A stretch of DNA of 35,079 nt from an uncultured Candidatus Competibacteraceae bacterium (GTDB lineage Bacteria; Pseudomonadota; Gammaproteobacteria; Competibacterales; Competibacteraceae), in assembly GCA_903882995.1 (NCBI GenBank), contig CAIRZE010000117.1, positions 1-35,079 of the forward strand, given 5' to 3'. Shown here piece after piece: positions 21,787 to 32,244 of this stretch. The notes under the pieces were generated by a model. That model saw only the letters and a list, made by a program, of their open reading frames with translations, was not told the DNA's origin and did not search any database. Made by a program: the position numbers and the translations under genes. Position 1 is the first letter of the stretch; each line of letters starts with the position of its first letter.

Positions 21787-23589
21787 TCATGAGCTCTTTT
21801 CCATTTGCAGGATTGCTAAGAAAGCCTCCTGAGGGATCTCTACTTTCCCAACCTGCTTCATACGCTTTTTACCAGCCCTTTGCTTTTCTAAAAGTTTACG
21901 CTTACGTGTCAAGTCGCCGCCATAACATTTAGCAAGGACATTTTTACGCAACGCCTTGACGGTAGTACGAGCAATAATTTGACTACCGATAGCAGCCTGA
22001 ATAACCACTTCAAACATCTGTTGTGGTATCAATTCTTTTAGTTTAGCTGCTAATTGACGTCCCCGATTTTGAGCTTCCTCACGATGAACGATAACAGATA
22101 AAGAATCAACCCGTTCACTATTAATGAGCACATCCAGCTTGGCTAGGGGTGCAGCTCTAAATCGGTCAATGCTATACTCGAAAGATGCGAAACCCCGACT
22201 TACCGATTTTAATCGGTCGAAGAAATCTATTACAATCTCACTCATTGGTAATTCAAAACTCAGTTGGACTTGGTTCCCAGCATAGTGCATATTCTTCTGC
22301 ACCCCGCGCTTCTCGATACACATTGATATAATCGCACCAATATAATCCTGCGGTGTCAGGATATGGACGATTATAATCATCTCACGAATCTCGGCAATCT
22401 CATTAGCCTGAGGCAGTTTCTCAGGATTATCAATCCGAAAAATCTCGCCACTAACTGTCAATACCTCATAAATCACAGTCGGCGCGGTAGTTACTAGATC
22501 TAGGTTATACTCCCGCTCCAGACGTTCTTGAACAATTTCCATATGTAGCAATCCTAGAAAACCACAGCGGAATCCAAAACCCATCGCTTGCGAGCTCTCC
22601 GGCTCAAAATGGAGAGATGAGTCATTCAAACTGAGCTTTTGCAACGCATCACGCAAAAAACTACAATCATCTGATTTTATAGGAAATAGCCCAGCAAAGA
22701 CTCGCGGCTGCACTTTCTGAAAACCAGGCAAAGCCTCTACTGCCGGCTGGTTCATATCTGTGAGGGTATCGCCTACTGGTGCACCATTGATATCCTTAAT
22801 TCCAGCAATCACATAACCGACATCTCCTGCACTAAGTATGAGCCGCTCGCGGCGTTTAGGAGTGAACACACCAATTGATTCCACTTGAAACGTCCGGCCA
22901 GAGGACATAACCATAATCCTCTGCTTAATGGAAATCTTACCATCAACCACACGTACCAAAGATATAACTCCGACGAAGTTATCAAACCAAGAATCAATTA
23001 TAAGTGCTTTGAGCGGACTATTAAGATCACCCCTTGGGGCTGGAATGAATGCGACAATATCCTCCATTAACTCTAATATCCCAAACCCACTCTTCGCACT
23101 GACCCGCGCGGCCCTGCTCGCATCCAACCCAATGATTTCGCTAATCTCTTTGGCTACCCGTTCTGGGTCAGACGCTGGCAAATCAACTTTATTGATTACT
23201 GGCAGTACCTCTAAGCCCTGATCGATAGCTGTGTAGCAATTAGCAACGCTCTGTGCCTCAACACCTTGGGCTGCATCTACTACTAGCAGTGCTCCCTCGC
23301 AAGCAGATAAAGACCTAGATACTTCATAGGAAAAATCGACGTGTCCTGGCGTATCAATTATATTGAATTGGTAAGGAAACCCACTACGGGAGATATAGTC
23401 TAAGGACACGCACTGTGCCTTAATAGTGATACCTCTCTCTCTTTCTATATCCATTGAATCAAGTACTTGCTCAGACATCTCTCGCTCACTCAAACCGCCA
23501 CAGATTTGAATAAAGCGATCCGCGAGCGTAGATTTGCCGTGGTCAATGTGTGCGATGATCGAGAAATTGCGAATGTGATTGTGATCCAT
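21787..23589 (-). CDS. lepA: Elongation factor 4 (LepA)
   Basis: [85 protein letters not shown]-terminal [59 protein letters not shown]. Likely start 23589; the ORF track extends to 23622. Confidence 0.98.
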   Translation of the reverse strand: MDHNHIRNFSIIAHIDHGKSTLADRFIQICGGLSEREMSEQVLDSMDIERERGITIKAQCVSLDYISRSGFPYQFNIIDTPGHVDFSYEVSRSLSACEGALLVVDAAQGVEAQSVANCYTAIDQGLEVLPVINKVDLPASDPERVAKEISEIIGLDASRAARVSAKSGFGILELMEDIVAFIPAPRGDLNSPLKALIIDSWFDNFVGVISLVRVVDGKISIKQRIMVMSSGRTFQVESIGVFTPKRRERLILSAGDVGYVIAGIKDINGAPVGDTLTDMNQPAVEALPGFQKVQPRVFAGLFPIKSDDCSFLRDALQKLSLNDSSLHFEPESSQAMGFGFRCGFLGLLHMEIVQERLEREYNLDLVTTAPTVIYEVLTVSGEIFRIDNPEKLPQANEIAEIREMIIIVHILTPQDYIGAIISMCIEKRGVQKNMHYAGNQVQLSFELPMSEIVIDFFDRLKSVSRGFASFEYSIDRFRAAPLAKLDVLINSERVDSLSVIVHREEAQNRGRQLAAKLKELIPQQMFEVVIQAAIGSQIIARTTVKALRKNVLAKCYGGDLTRKRKLLEKQRAGKKRMKQVGKVEIPQEAFLAILQMEKSS

Positions 23590-23662
23590 TAACTTCATAG
23601 GTAATGTTCTGACTACTTGCATCGCCTATGCCTGAAACTTCTAGATTGAGCAGAAAACGAAC

Positions 23663-23681
23663 AACCCCCTATTGGGGGGTT
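23663..23681 (-). terminator. Candidate intrinsic terminator between rseC and lepA
   Basis: aaccccc-tattg-gggggtt stem-loop; on the minus strand it is followed by gttcgttttct. Confidence 0.6.
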
Positions 23682-23734
23682 CCAAATAATAACCCTCATC
23701 GTGTTGATTATAGGCTACTCAAGGGAGTAGAAAG

Positions 23735-24181
23735 TTACCCTCCCAGCATAAATCGAATAAGAATTAAGGACTGGTACTTCGCATTTTTAATGCACCGCCA
23801 TGCCAGTTTCCTCACCATAAAAAATCCAAATAATGTTCCTATAATACCTGAGAAAATTAGGGCACATTCATCGGCTAAAGCGAATAAAGCCTTTCCAAGT
23901 GTTACCCCAAATAATAGAAACACCAGAGGTAACAAATAAAATAGTAATGCACCTCGTAACAGCAAGCCATCATCCATACTGATTACAACTTTATCACCAG
24001 GCTGTAAAGATATATAAGATGGTGCCTGCACCCAAATTAGTTTGTTTCTGTAGATTTCTGATAGTATGCCACCCTCGCAGCGTGAGCTTGCATTACATCC
24101 AACACATGTAGATCGACACTCTATATCCAGCCAAATATAGCCATCACTAACCTCAATTACTGTCGCTCTCTCTTCTATCAT
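23735..24181 (-). CDS. rseC: SoxR-reducing / sigma-E factor regulatory protein RseC
   Basis: MIEERATVIEVSDGYIWLDIECRSTCVGCNASSRCEGG: conserved Cys-rich N-terminus followed by two TM segments (GALLFYLLPLVFLLFGVTLG; IFSGIIGTLFGFFMV). Confidence 0.9.
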   Translation of the reverse strand: MIEERATVIEVSDGYIWLDIECRSTCVGCNASSRCEGGILSEIYRNKLIWVQAPSYISLQPGDKVVISMDDGLLLRGALLFYLLPLVFLLFGVTLGKALFALADECALIFSGIIGTLFGFFMVRKLAWRCIKNAKYQSLILIRFMLGG

Positions 24182-24726
24182 GCATGGCTCCCGCTATGCT
24201 GACACTGATATGGGAAACTAATAACATCAGGGAACCGACGCCATGATACTCTTTGCATATATACATCCCAAGAGAAACATTTAAAAATTTTAGTTATAAA
24301 TTCTCTATGTTAGCAATCACAACAGACGGTACATACCGACCAAAATAGAAACTAGCTGGCTGATATTCACGTCTATAGATTAGTAAATTAGCATTTATAC
24401 TACTAGCTTATCTACAGGTCAGTAATAATTAACATTAACAGCGAGCTACCAGCTGATAGCGTTGCCGTTGCGGAACGCTATAAGTAAACTTGGGAAAATG
24501 GTCTACCCAAATATTAGTGGCTTTGAACATCTCAATAAATAGAAAACTATACCGGTGAAACCGTGCAGCAGCATAACTGTTACGAGAGGAGCGGCTGTAA
24601 TGGAGTAGTAAATATAAAGAAGCTCGATATACCAACCGTTTTATGCCTAAGCTAGCGGTCAACCAGCCTGACGCTTAAAATCAAAAAAGAATCAGAAGGA
24701 TGGGATGCTCGACTATAATCGAGAAT

Positions 24727-25359
24727 CTAGCTTAACATTAGATGCAACTTAGCATCTATCGCTTCGCGCGCCCGAAAAATTCGGGAGCGCACCGTGCCGA
24801 TCGGACATCTCATAGTTCTTGCGATTTCCTCATAGCTCATACCTTCAAGCTCTCGTAAGCTAATCGCGGTGCGTAAATCCTCTGGTAAATTTTCAATTGC
24901 CTTGAATACTATCGCAGCAATTTCGTCTTTCAATAACAAGCATTCTGGAGTTTCGTACTCCTTCAATAGAGACTGTCCTCCATAACTTTCAAAATCTTGG
25001 GTATCAATATCTACCCCATGTGGACGCCTACCTTTAGCAACCAGATAGTTCTTTGCAGAGTTGATAGCTATTCGATAAAGCCATGTGTAAAACTTACTGT
25101 CACCACGAAAGCTAGGAAGTCCCCGGTAGGCTTTGAGAAACACTTCTTGAGATATATCTAGAGCCTCGTTTGCATCATGTATATATCTTGCAATCAGTTT
25201 GATGATCTTATACTGGTACCTGTTTACTAGAAGATCGAACGCATTTTTATCGCCTCTTTGTACCCTCTTGACCAGCTCAAGATCCAAATGTACTTCGCCA
25301 GTTCGGGCAATCTCCTTCCCACTTAAGATTAACCTCCGTGCGATCATAAAAGAAGACAA
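24727..25359 (-). CDS. rpoE: ECF RNA polymerase sigma factor RpoE (sigma-E/AlgU)
   Basis: LELVKRVQRGDKNAFDLLVNRYQYKIIKLIARYIHDANEALDISQEVFLKAYRGLPSFRGDSKFYTWLYRIAINSAKNYLVAKGRRP...LRELEGMSYEEIARTMRCPIGTVRSRIFRAREAI. Confidence 0.96.
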   Translation of the reverse strand: MSSFMIARRLILSGKEIARTGEVHLDLELVKRVQRGDKNAFDLLVNRYQYKIIKLIARYIHDANEALDISQEVFLKAYRGLPSFRGDSKFYTWLYRIAINSAKNYLVAKGRRPHGVDIDTQDFESYGGQSLLKEYETPECLLLKDEIAAIVFKAIENLPEDLRTAISLRELEGMSYEEIARTMRCPIGTVRSRIFRAREAIDAKLHLMLS

Positions 25360-25698
25360 ATACTTACCCTGTTAGTTATCAGGAATACTATCGTATTGTG
25401 TGAGTAGAGCAATTAATATGTAACATTTATTCTAATAATAATCATGCTAGCCACGAAAAAGATACTATATTCAATTAAACTGATATATGTTTATAATGTG
25501 CTATTAAGTACACAGCAGATCTATATGCCTACCATACATACAAACCAATTTGCACTGATCACCAAGAATTGTTTAAGTTTATTGCTGGGCTAAGAGTCAG
25601 CAAGTTTCAAACCACTAAAATGGAGAGCCGACCTACCTTCCAGTTTTTGGACCAGATTATAGATGAAAGGCGTTCTAGACGCTCTAAACTAACTCGAC

Positions 25699-25962
25699 TC
25701 AGAGAGATGAGAGATGGGTGCTCAGCAGCAAAGTTCGCATGACTCCAATAACCCGTGCCATTGTAACATCTTTCAGAGTTTCACCACCAAATATATAGCT
25801 TATCAGTAGTGGATCTTGCAGCTCCATTAAATTTGCGAAAGCTTGTTGTTCCTCTTTTGAGGTAGTTAGATAATACTGATCAAGATAGCTAGAAGCTAAT
25901 AAATCCAGTTCTTTCATGCCGCGGCGGCAACGCCAGCGTAACTTGCCTAGCTGTTCAGTCAC
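25699..25962 (-). CDS. sdhE: FAD assembly factor SdhE
   Basis: 87 aa with the SdhE motif LRWRCRRGMKELDLLASSYLDQYY; adjacent to sdhB. Confidence 0.92.
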   Translation of the reverse strand: MTEQLGKLRWRCRRGMKELDLLASSYLDQYYLTTSKEEQQAFANLMELQDPLLISYIFGGETLKDVTMARVIGVMRTLLLSTHLSSL

Positions 25963-26066
25963 AAAAAATATATCTCCTAAGGAAAAGACCCCCTACCTAC
26001 CCTATGATGTATCAAGGGGGCAAGGGGCTTGTGTAGATAAAGATAAAATTTACAATCAAATGCCAA

Positions 26067-26843
26067 CTAGCGCCGTTTTACCATCATCTTCTTAATTTCT
26101 GCAATTGCCCTCGCGGGATTCAGACCCTTTGGACAAGTATTTGTGCAATTCATGATGGTGTGGCAACGGTAGAGCCGGAAAGGATCTTCCAGATTGTCTA
26201 GACGCTCGCCTGTAAACTCATCACGGCTGTCTGCGATCCAGCGGTAAGCCTGTAGCAAGACAGAAGGACCAAGATAGCGCTCACCGTTCCACCAATAACT
26301 CGGGCAACTTGTTGAACAGCAGGCACATAATATGCATTCATACATCCCGTCTAGCCTAGCGCGGTCCTCCTTAGATTGCAGCCGTTCTCGCTCTGGCGGT
26401 GGTGTAATCGTCTGTAACCAAGGCTTAACTGAAGCATACTGGGCATAGAAGTGTGTTAGGTCCGGAACTAAGTCCTTGACAACAGACACATGAGGCAACG
26501 GATAAATATATATCTCTCCTGCAACATCGCTGATTGATTTGGTACAGGCTAGAGAATTGGTACCGTCGATGTTCATCGCACAGGAGCCACATACACCCTC
26601 TCGGCAAGAACGCCTGAAGGTCAAAGTAGGATCTACCTCATTCTTAATCTTAAGTAGAGCATCAAGTACCATCGGACCACATGCAGACATATCTATCTCG
26701 TAAGTGTCCATATGTGGGTGTTTGCCACTATCTGGATCCCAGCGATAAATATGGAAACGCCTAGTGTTCTTAGCTCCAGTACCAGCGTAGTATGTCTTAC
26801 CCTTGCCAATTATGGAATTGGCAGGAAGATTAAATTGAGCCAT
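26067..26843 (-). CDS. sdhB: Succinate dehydrogenase iron-sulfur subunit
   Basis: [60 protein letters not shown]. Confidence 0.98.
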   Translation of the reverse strand: MAQFNLPANSIIGKGKTYYAGTGAKNTRRFHIYRWDPDSGKHPHMDTYEIDMSACGPMVLDALLKIKNEVDPTLTFRRSCREGVCGSCAMNIDGTNSLACTKSISDVAGEIYIYPLPHVSVVKDLVPDLTHFYAQYASVKPWLQTITPPPERERLQSKEDRARLDGMYECILCACCSTSCPSYWWNGERYLGPSVLLQAYRWIADSRDEFTGERLDNLEDPFRLYRCHTIMNCTNTCPKGLNPARAIAEIKKMMVKRR

Positions 26844-26859
26844 GGCATCATCCTCTCAA

Positions 26860-28653
26860 TCAGTAGATTCGCTGCTTAGGTGGAATGTAATCCACTTCAT
26901 CGGTCAGGGTATAGGTATGGACTGGACGATAGTCTATCGCGACCTGACCATTAATATCCAAAGATGCCAGAGTGTGTTTCATCCACTGACCATCGTCGCG
27001 ATCTGGATAATCTTCGCGTGCATGTCCACCACGACTTTCTTTACGGTTAAGAGCAGATTTGATAGACACCATAGCACAGCCAAGCAGGTTATCTAGTTCC
27101 AGTGCCTCAACTAAGTCAGAATTCCAAACCATGCTCCGGTCACTGACCCCTATGTGTTCAAAACCAATATAAACTTCCTCTAACAGCTTGATACCTGTGG
27201 ATAAAGAATCACCCGTACGGAATACCGCGGCATGATTCTGCATAGTACGCTGCATCTGCAGCCGTAGCTCGGCAGTCGTATTATCACCATTAGAGTGACG
27301 CAGCTTGTCAAAGCGGGTGATGATTTTGTCGACAGATGTTGCAGGTAATTCCTTATGGGAATGGCCATTAGGATTAACCAGCTCAGCACAGCGTATAGCA
27401 GCCGCACGTCCGAACACGATAATATCAAGCAGTGAGTTGGAACCCAAGCGATTGGCACCATGCACCGATACACAGGCTGCCTCGCCTATTGCCATTAGGC
27501 CAGGTATGATACAATCGGGATCGCCATCCTTAAGAATAACTACTTCACCGCGATAATTGGTTGGGATACCACCCATATTGTAGTGCACAGTTGGCAACAC
27601 TGGAGCTGGTTCTTTGGTAACATCTACTCCAGCAAAGATACGTGCAGTTTCGGCAATCCCTGGCAAGCGCTCGTTTATAACTTTAGCACCTAGGTGCTCC
27701 AGGTGTAAGTGGATATGATCCTTATATTCGCCGACACCGCGACCATCTCTGATTTCTATAGTCATGGATCTGCTTACTACATCGCGTGATGCTAGATCTT
27801 TAGCATTCGGTGCATAGCGTTCCATGAAGCGCTCGCCGTTAGAATTAGTGAGATAACCGCCTTCACCACGACAGCCTTCAGTCATCAAACAACCAGATCC
27901 ATAGATACCTGTTGGGTGAAACTGTGTAAATTCCATATCTTGCAAAGGGAGACCAGCACGCAATACCATCCCGTTACCATCTCCAGTACAGGTATGGGCA
28001 GATGTAGCTGAAAAGTAGGCACGACCGTAACCTCCAGTAGCTAAAACAGTTTGGTGTGCACGGAATACATGTAGCGTACCATCAGAAAGATCCCATGCTA
28101 CTACACCACGACAGGTACCAGTGTCATCAATAATTAAATCGAGTGTAAAGTACTCAATGAAGAATTCTGCATTATGCCGCAGTGCCTGCTGGTAAAGTGT
28201 ATGCAAAATAGCATGACCCGTACGATCAGCAGCAGCACATGTGCGTTGGGCTATACCTTCACCGTAGTTTGTCGTCATGCCGCCAAATGGCCGCTGGTAG
28301 ATTTTACCTTCATCAGTCCTTGAGAAGGGTACACCATAATGCTCTAATTCTATAACAGCTGGAATAGCTTCCCGGCACATGTATTCTATTGCATCCTGAT
28401 CCCCCAGCCAGTCAGAACCTTTAACTGTATCATAAAAATGCCACTGCCACATGTCTTGTCCCATATTAGCAAGTGCCGCCGACATCCCCCCTTGAGCTGC
28501 AACTGTGTGGCTACGTGTAGGAAAGACCTTAGTTAAACATGCAGTTTTCAGACCACTGTGGGCCATACCAAAAGTAGCGCGCAATCCCGCCCCGCCGGCG
28601 CCGACTACGACAACATCATAGTTATGCTGAATCAATTTATATGATTTCGACAT
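26860..28653 (-). CDS. sdhA: Succinate dehydrogenase flavoprotein subunit
   Basis: [89 protein letters not shown]. Confidence 0.99.
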   Translation of the reverse strand: MSKSYKLIQHNYDVVVVGAGGAGLRATFGMAHSGLKTACLTKVFPTRSHTVAAQGGMSAALANMGQDMWQWHFYDTVKGSDWLGDQDAIEYMCREAIPAVIELEHYGVPFSRTDEGKIYQRPFGGMTTNYGEGIAQRTCAAADRTGHAILHTLYQQALRHNAEFFIEYFTLDLIIDDTGTCRGVVAWDLSDGTLHVFRAHQTVLATGGYGRAYFSATSAHTCTGDGNGMVLRAGLPLQDMEFTQFHPTGIYGSGCLMTEGCRGEGGYLTNSNGERFMERYAPNAKDLASRDVVSRSMTIEIRDGRGVGEYKDHIHLHLEHLGAKVINERLPGIAETARIFAGVDVTKEPAPVLPTVHYNMGGIPTNYRGEVVILKDGDPDCIIPGLMAIGEAACVSVHGANRLGSNSLLDIIVFGRAAAIRCAELVNPNGHSHKELPATSVDKIITRFDKLRHSNGDNTTAELRLQMQRTMQNHAAVFRTGDSLSTGIKLLEEVYIGFEHIGVSDRSMVWNSDLVEALELDNLLGCAMVSIKSALNRKESRGGHAREDYPDRDDGQWMKHTLASLDINGQVAIDYRPVHTYTLTDEVDYIPPKQRIY

Positions 28654-28679
28654 GGAAACTCAGCCTCCATTTTCGGGCA

Positions 28680-29057
28680 TCAGGCGAGAGCGACTTTGAG
28701 AACACTGATGATAGAGATGGCGCCCAGTATGAATAGTAAGAACTGTGTCAATAGAAGAGCAAAGTACATTGCACATTCTGGTCTAACGTAGTCCTCATAG
28801 ATGACCTGCATACCTAGATTAGCGTGATAAAAAGCTGTTAAAAGAAAAGCCACCATCAGACCAGCATTAATAGGATTATTCAGCCAATGTTGGAACACTC
28901 TGTATTCGGCACGCGAGTAACATAGCATAGAAGATGCAAACCATAATACCAGAGGTACCAAAGCAATGGAGGTCACGCGCTGTATCCACCAGTGATGTGT
29001 ACCATCTTTCGCAGTTCCCAGACCGCGAACGTGAGCAAGCGGGGTACGGATATTCAT
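28680..29057 (-). CDS. sdhD: Succinate dehydrogenase membrane anchor subunit
   Basis: MNIRTPLAHVRGLGTAKDGTHHWWIQRVTSIALVPLVLWF...AFYHANLGMQVIYEDYVRPE; start at 29057 fits SdhD better than 29093. Confidence 0.95.
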   Translation of the reverse strand: MNIRTPLAHVRGLGTAKDGTHHWWIQRVTSIALVPLVLWFASSMLCYSRAEYRVFQHWLNNPINAGLMVAFLLTAFYHANLGMQVIYEDYVRPECAMYFALLLTQFLLFILGAISIISVLKVALA

Positions 29058-29068
29058 GATATCTCTCC

Positions 29069-29455
29069 TCAGGGCGCAGCGATTAGCCAACACAGAACAG
29101 TCAGTAGGATTGAGAAAGATACTACCAACCAGCCAGATTTAGTAGCATCTTGTAGATCAAAACCAAAGCCAGCATCCCAGAACAAGTGTCTGATACCATT
29201 AGACATATGATAAAACAATGCCCAGGTCCAAAGGAAAAGAAACAGTTGCCCTAACATCGAGCCTAAAAATGCTTGTGCATGTTTATAAGATTCCGAGCCG
29301 AAGGCAGCGGCAGCTAGCCAGTATACTAGCATCAATGTGCCGACAACTAACCAGACACCGGTAGCGCGATGGGTGATTGATAGAACAGAGGTCATTTGAG
29401 GTCTATAATAGGGGCCTATCATGAACGGTGACAATGGCCGCTTGTTGGCTGACAT
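29069..29455 (-). CDS. sdhC: Succinate dehydrogenase cytochrome b556 subunit
   Basis: MSANKRPLSPFMIGPYYRPQMTSVLSITHRATGVWLVVGTLML...FYHMSNGIRHLFWDAGFGFDL. Confidence 0.96.
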   Translation of the reverse strand: MSANKRPLSPFMIGPYYRPQMTSVLSITHRATGVWLVVGTLMLVYWLAAAAFGSESYKHAQAFLGSMLGQLFLFLWTWALFYHMSNGIRHLFWDAGFGFDLQDATKSGWLVVSFSILLTVLCWLIAAP

Positions 29456-29576
29456 AGATATCTCCTCTATCTAGTTATAAGCAAGTTGGAAATGTAGGAG
29501 CTCTTTAATTGCGCGATGCACAAACACAAGGATGCTATCCCTAATTTCGTTAAGAGGCTATTCATCCCAATAGTAC

Positions 29577-29756
29577 ATGGAATTGCGCAATGGTCAGACA
29601 CCTACCGTGATGCTCATCAAAGACGGCGAACACTTGCTGAAAGTCGATGGCGGTGTCCGTTTTACCAGTCGCCATATCGGGTTAGCTCTTGCCCCCTTGG
29701 TATATCTTATTTTTTCCTCTTTGTATTACTGTCTATATATCGTTCTTGATTCATGA
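29577..29756 (+). CDS. Candidate small single-TM protein (59 aa), uncharacterised
   Basis: Hand-translated frame not in the ORF track: MELRNGQTPTVMLIKDGEHLLKVDGGVRFTSRHIGLALAPLVYLIFSSLYYCLYIVLDS*. Polar N-terminus plus hydrophobic C-terminus look protein-like. It overlaps the less plausible listed ORF 29516-29749. Confidence 0.4.
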   Translation: MELRNGQTPTVMLIKDGEHLLKVDGGVRFTSRHIGLALAPLVYLIFSSLYYCLYIVLDS

Positions 29757-30062
29757 TCATTCAAAAAGGCTAAAGAAAATGCTAGTATCTCAGGGAATAG
29801 GCATATCTGTACAGGTATATCCGGTTAATTGGTATTCCACATACCTGTAGAGTATTGTGGGATTTGGACCACTATGCCACAACCTAATATATTATGCAGT
29901 TCGTAGCATTCAAACGCAATGAAAGTGGAAGGGAAGGGTTGGAATGTGATTCCATAAGTTTTAAAATATGTCCTTATGTTCCTTAACCAGGTTGGCACTA
30001 TCTTGGAACCACAGCATATTGTTGCTAGCTGCAGTCAAATAGAAAACAAATTTTATTCCACG

Positions 30063-31040
30063 ATGAATAGTGATATTTATTGTGACCTATCACATTTAGG
30101 TTTGATCTCTGTATGTGGCCCAGATAAAAGTGAATTCTTGCAGGGACAGCTAACCTGTGATGTTCGGCAAGTAGCGATGGATAATAGCCTAATTGGCGCA
30201 TATTGCGATTATAAAGGCCGAGTATTAACCTGTTTTCGACTCTTCCAGTGTGGAGAAAACTACTATATGGAGTTACCGAGACTGCTTGTTCAACCAACTC
30301 TAACCAGGTTAAGAAAATATATACTTAGGGCTAAGGTAACGTTGGAGGATGCTAGCGATATATTGGTAAGGATTGGTGTGGTAGCTAGAACGCACGATAT
30401 ACATCTGCTCATGGACAAAGAAATTACCTCTGGAATTGAAAACATGCCTGTTAATGGTGTCAGGCATACAGATAATCTCACATTGATTCGGCTGCCTGGA
30501 TCTATTCATCGCTTCGAATTACATTGTCTATTGAAGGAATTGCACTATGTATGGAGTAGTCTAGAAGCGGCTAATATAACTCCAGTAGGTGCAGAATCAT
30601 GGCGTTTACTGGATATTCTAGCTGGGATGCCAATCGTATATCCACAAACTATGGAGGCATTTCTGCCACAAATGCTTAACCTGCATTTGCTTGATGGCAT
30701 CAGCTTTCATAAAGGCTGTTACGTGGGGCAGGAGGTTATAGCGCGTACCCAATATCTTGGCAAGATTAAGCAGAGAATGCTTCTAGCTCGAGTAGACAGC
30801 CCAACCCCCCCATGTCCCGGAGACCTATTGTTTCAATATGAGGCTGAATCTATTCAGAATGAGGCTGAATCTATTCAGAGTGTCGGCCGATTGGCTGACG
30901 CAGCCCGTCATCCAGATGGAGGCTATGCTGTTCTTGGAGTAGTGCTTAAGCATTCTGCTGAAAATGGTATATTACAATTAGGAAGGCGGCCAGGTGGACC
31001 GATTCTCCATTTAATGCCGCTACCGTATGGTTTAGAATGA
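30063..31040 (+). CDS. ygfZ: tRNA-modifying / Fe-S-cluster folate-binding protein YgfZ
   Basis: CDLSHLGLISVCGPDKSEFLQGQLTCDVRQV...GAYCDYKGRVLTCFRLF... and signature KGCYVGQEVIARTQYLGKIKQRM. ATG at 30063 (MNSDIYCDLSHL) is the likely start; the ORF track starts at 29976. Confidence 0.93.
   Translation: MNSDIYCDLSHLGLISVCGPDKSEFLQGQLTCDVRQVAMDNSLIGAYCDYKGRVLTCFRLFQCGENYYMELPRLLVQPTLTRLRKYILRAKVTLEDASDILVRIGVVARTHDIHLLMDKEITSGIENMPVNGVRHTDNLTLIRLPGSIHRFELHCLLKELHYVWSSLEAANITPVGAESWRLLDILAGMPIVYPQTMEAFLPQMLNLHLLDGISFHKGCYVGQEVIARTQYLGKIKQRMLLARVDSPTPPCPGDLLFQYEAESIQNEAESIQSVGRLADAARHPDGGYAVLGVVLKHSAENGILQLGRRPGGPILHLMPLPYGLE
30840..30881 (+). repeat. 21-bp in-frame tandem duplication within ygfZ
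   Basis: gaggctgaatctattcagaat / gaggctgaatctattcagagt, two adjacent copies differing at one base; encodes EAESIQN-EAESIQS. Confidence 0.95.
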
Positions 31041-31071
31041 AAATGAGCTAATTTAAGACACCACCTCACTC

Positions 31072-31710
31072 TCAATCATTTTTAACTTTCCACCCTCCTA
31101 ATTCCTTCCAGCGATTGATAATTAAACAAAACAGTTCAGCTGTACGTTCAGCATCGTAAATAGCCGAATGCGCTTCTCTCTCGTTCCATCGAATACCCGC
31201 TGCCTGTAACGAGCGGGATAATACAGTCTGGCCATACGCCAGCCCAGATAATGATACCGTGTCGAAGCTACTAAACGGGTGAAATGGGTTACGCTTGACC
31301 TTAGCGCGAGCTGCTGCTGCATTTAGGAATGCTAAATCAAAAAAGGAATTATGCCCGACTAAAATAGCACGCGTACAACCGGTTTCCCGCATTTCCTGAC
31401 GTATCTCATTGAATATATCTTCCAAAGCTTCACGCTCTACAACTGCAAATCGGAATGGATGATCAGGATCAATAGAGTTTATTGCCATTGAAACTGGATC
31501 TAGACGCGAGCCGGGAAAAGGCTTCACATGATGTGCAAAAGTGCATGCAGGGTGCAAATCACCTTGCCAGTCCATACGAACTATGACGGCAGCGATTTCC
31601 AACAAGGCATCAGTCTGAGCATTTATACCACCGGTCTCGACATCTATAATAACTGGGAGAAATTGTCGAAACCTACGAGAGATAAGGGCGTTAGGTGAAG
31701 TTTCATTCAT
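31072..31710 (-). CDS. rnt: Ribonuclease T
   Basis: RRFRQFLPVIIDVETGGINAQTDALLEIAAVIV, LVGHNSFFDLAFLNAAAARAKVKRNPFHPFSSFDTVSLSGLAYGQTVL, AGIRWNEREAHSAIYDAERTAELFC (DEDD exonuclease). Likely start 31710; the ORF track starts at 31779. Confidence 0.96.
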   Translation of the reverse strand: MNETSPNALISRRFRQFLPVIIDVETGGINAQTDALLEIAAVIVRMDWQGDLHPACTFAHHVKPFPGSRLDPVSMAINSIDPDHPFRFAVVEREALEDIFNEIRQEMRETGCTRAILVGHNSFFDLAFLNAAAARAKVKRNPFHPFSSFDTVSLSGLAYGQTVLSRSLQAAGIRWNEREAHSAIYDAERTAELFCLIINRWKELGGWKVKND

Positions 31711-32244
31711 ACTAGGATCACAATTTAAATCCTTATGGAACAAAAACGTGTTCTGTAATCCTACTTTCGACCACTGCATCTGTTAACCACCTGGATACAG
31801 ATGGCAACACTCTTAATCTTAGTAGACTCAAAGACTGATACACCAACCATAGGTCAGCATATCTGAAGATGCCAAGCTGATATACCAGTTGTCAGGTGCC
31901 ATCACAGATGATCTTCCTGATACTGAGTCATATAAGCAACGCAGGAAATGTTATATTTCTGACTAGAAAATATCAAGCATTAATTAAATCAAACCTCATC
32001 AATATATATTGAGGTGCTTATAGATCTATATCAGTCAATTGGAAACGCTCTAAGTAGAAGCTATCATACTCTAAGAATCAGAAAGTTTTGTTCAAAACCG
32101 TAATTAGGATTGGCAGCTTACTCCTATATATGTAAACAATGTAGATAAATTGTGTTTCTGGTAGACTGCTCTAGCTCCTGCTTCTGGCATACTCCCACAA
32201 TCACCTCTTTGTCACGATTAGTTTTTCAAGGATATATCATACTC

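Noticed and set aside
24435-24662. 75-aa minus-strand ORF between rpoE and rseC as a possible rseA or rseB
   Set aside because: No RseA/RseB motif is recognisable. A neighbouring frame reads VMLLHGFTG, reminiscent of alpha/beta hydrolases, but it is too short to call.
27180-27556. Opposing ORFs within sdhA (97 aa on minus, 83 aa on plus)
   Set aside because: Both overlap the conserved sdhA frame and have no independent support.
29516-29749. Plus-strand 77-aa ORF after sdhC
   Set aside because: Its sequence (RRRTLAESRWRCPFYQSPYR) looks like an out-of-frame read of the more plausible 29577-29756 ORF.
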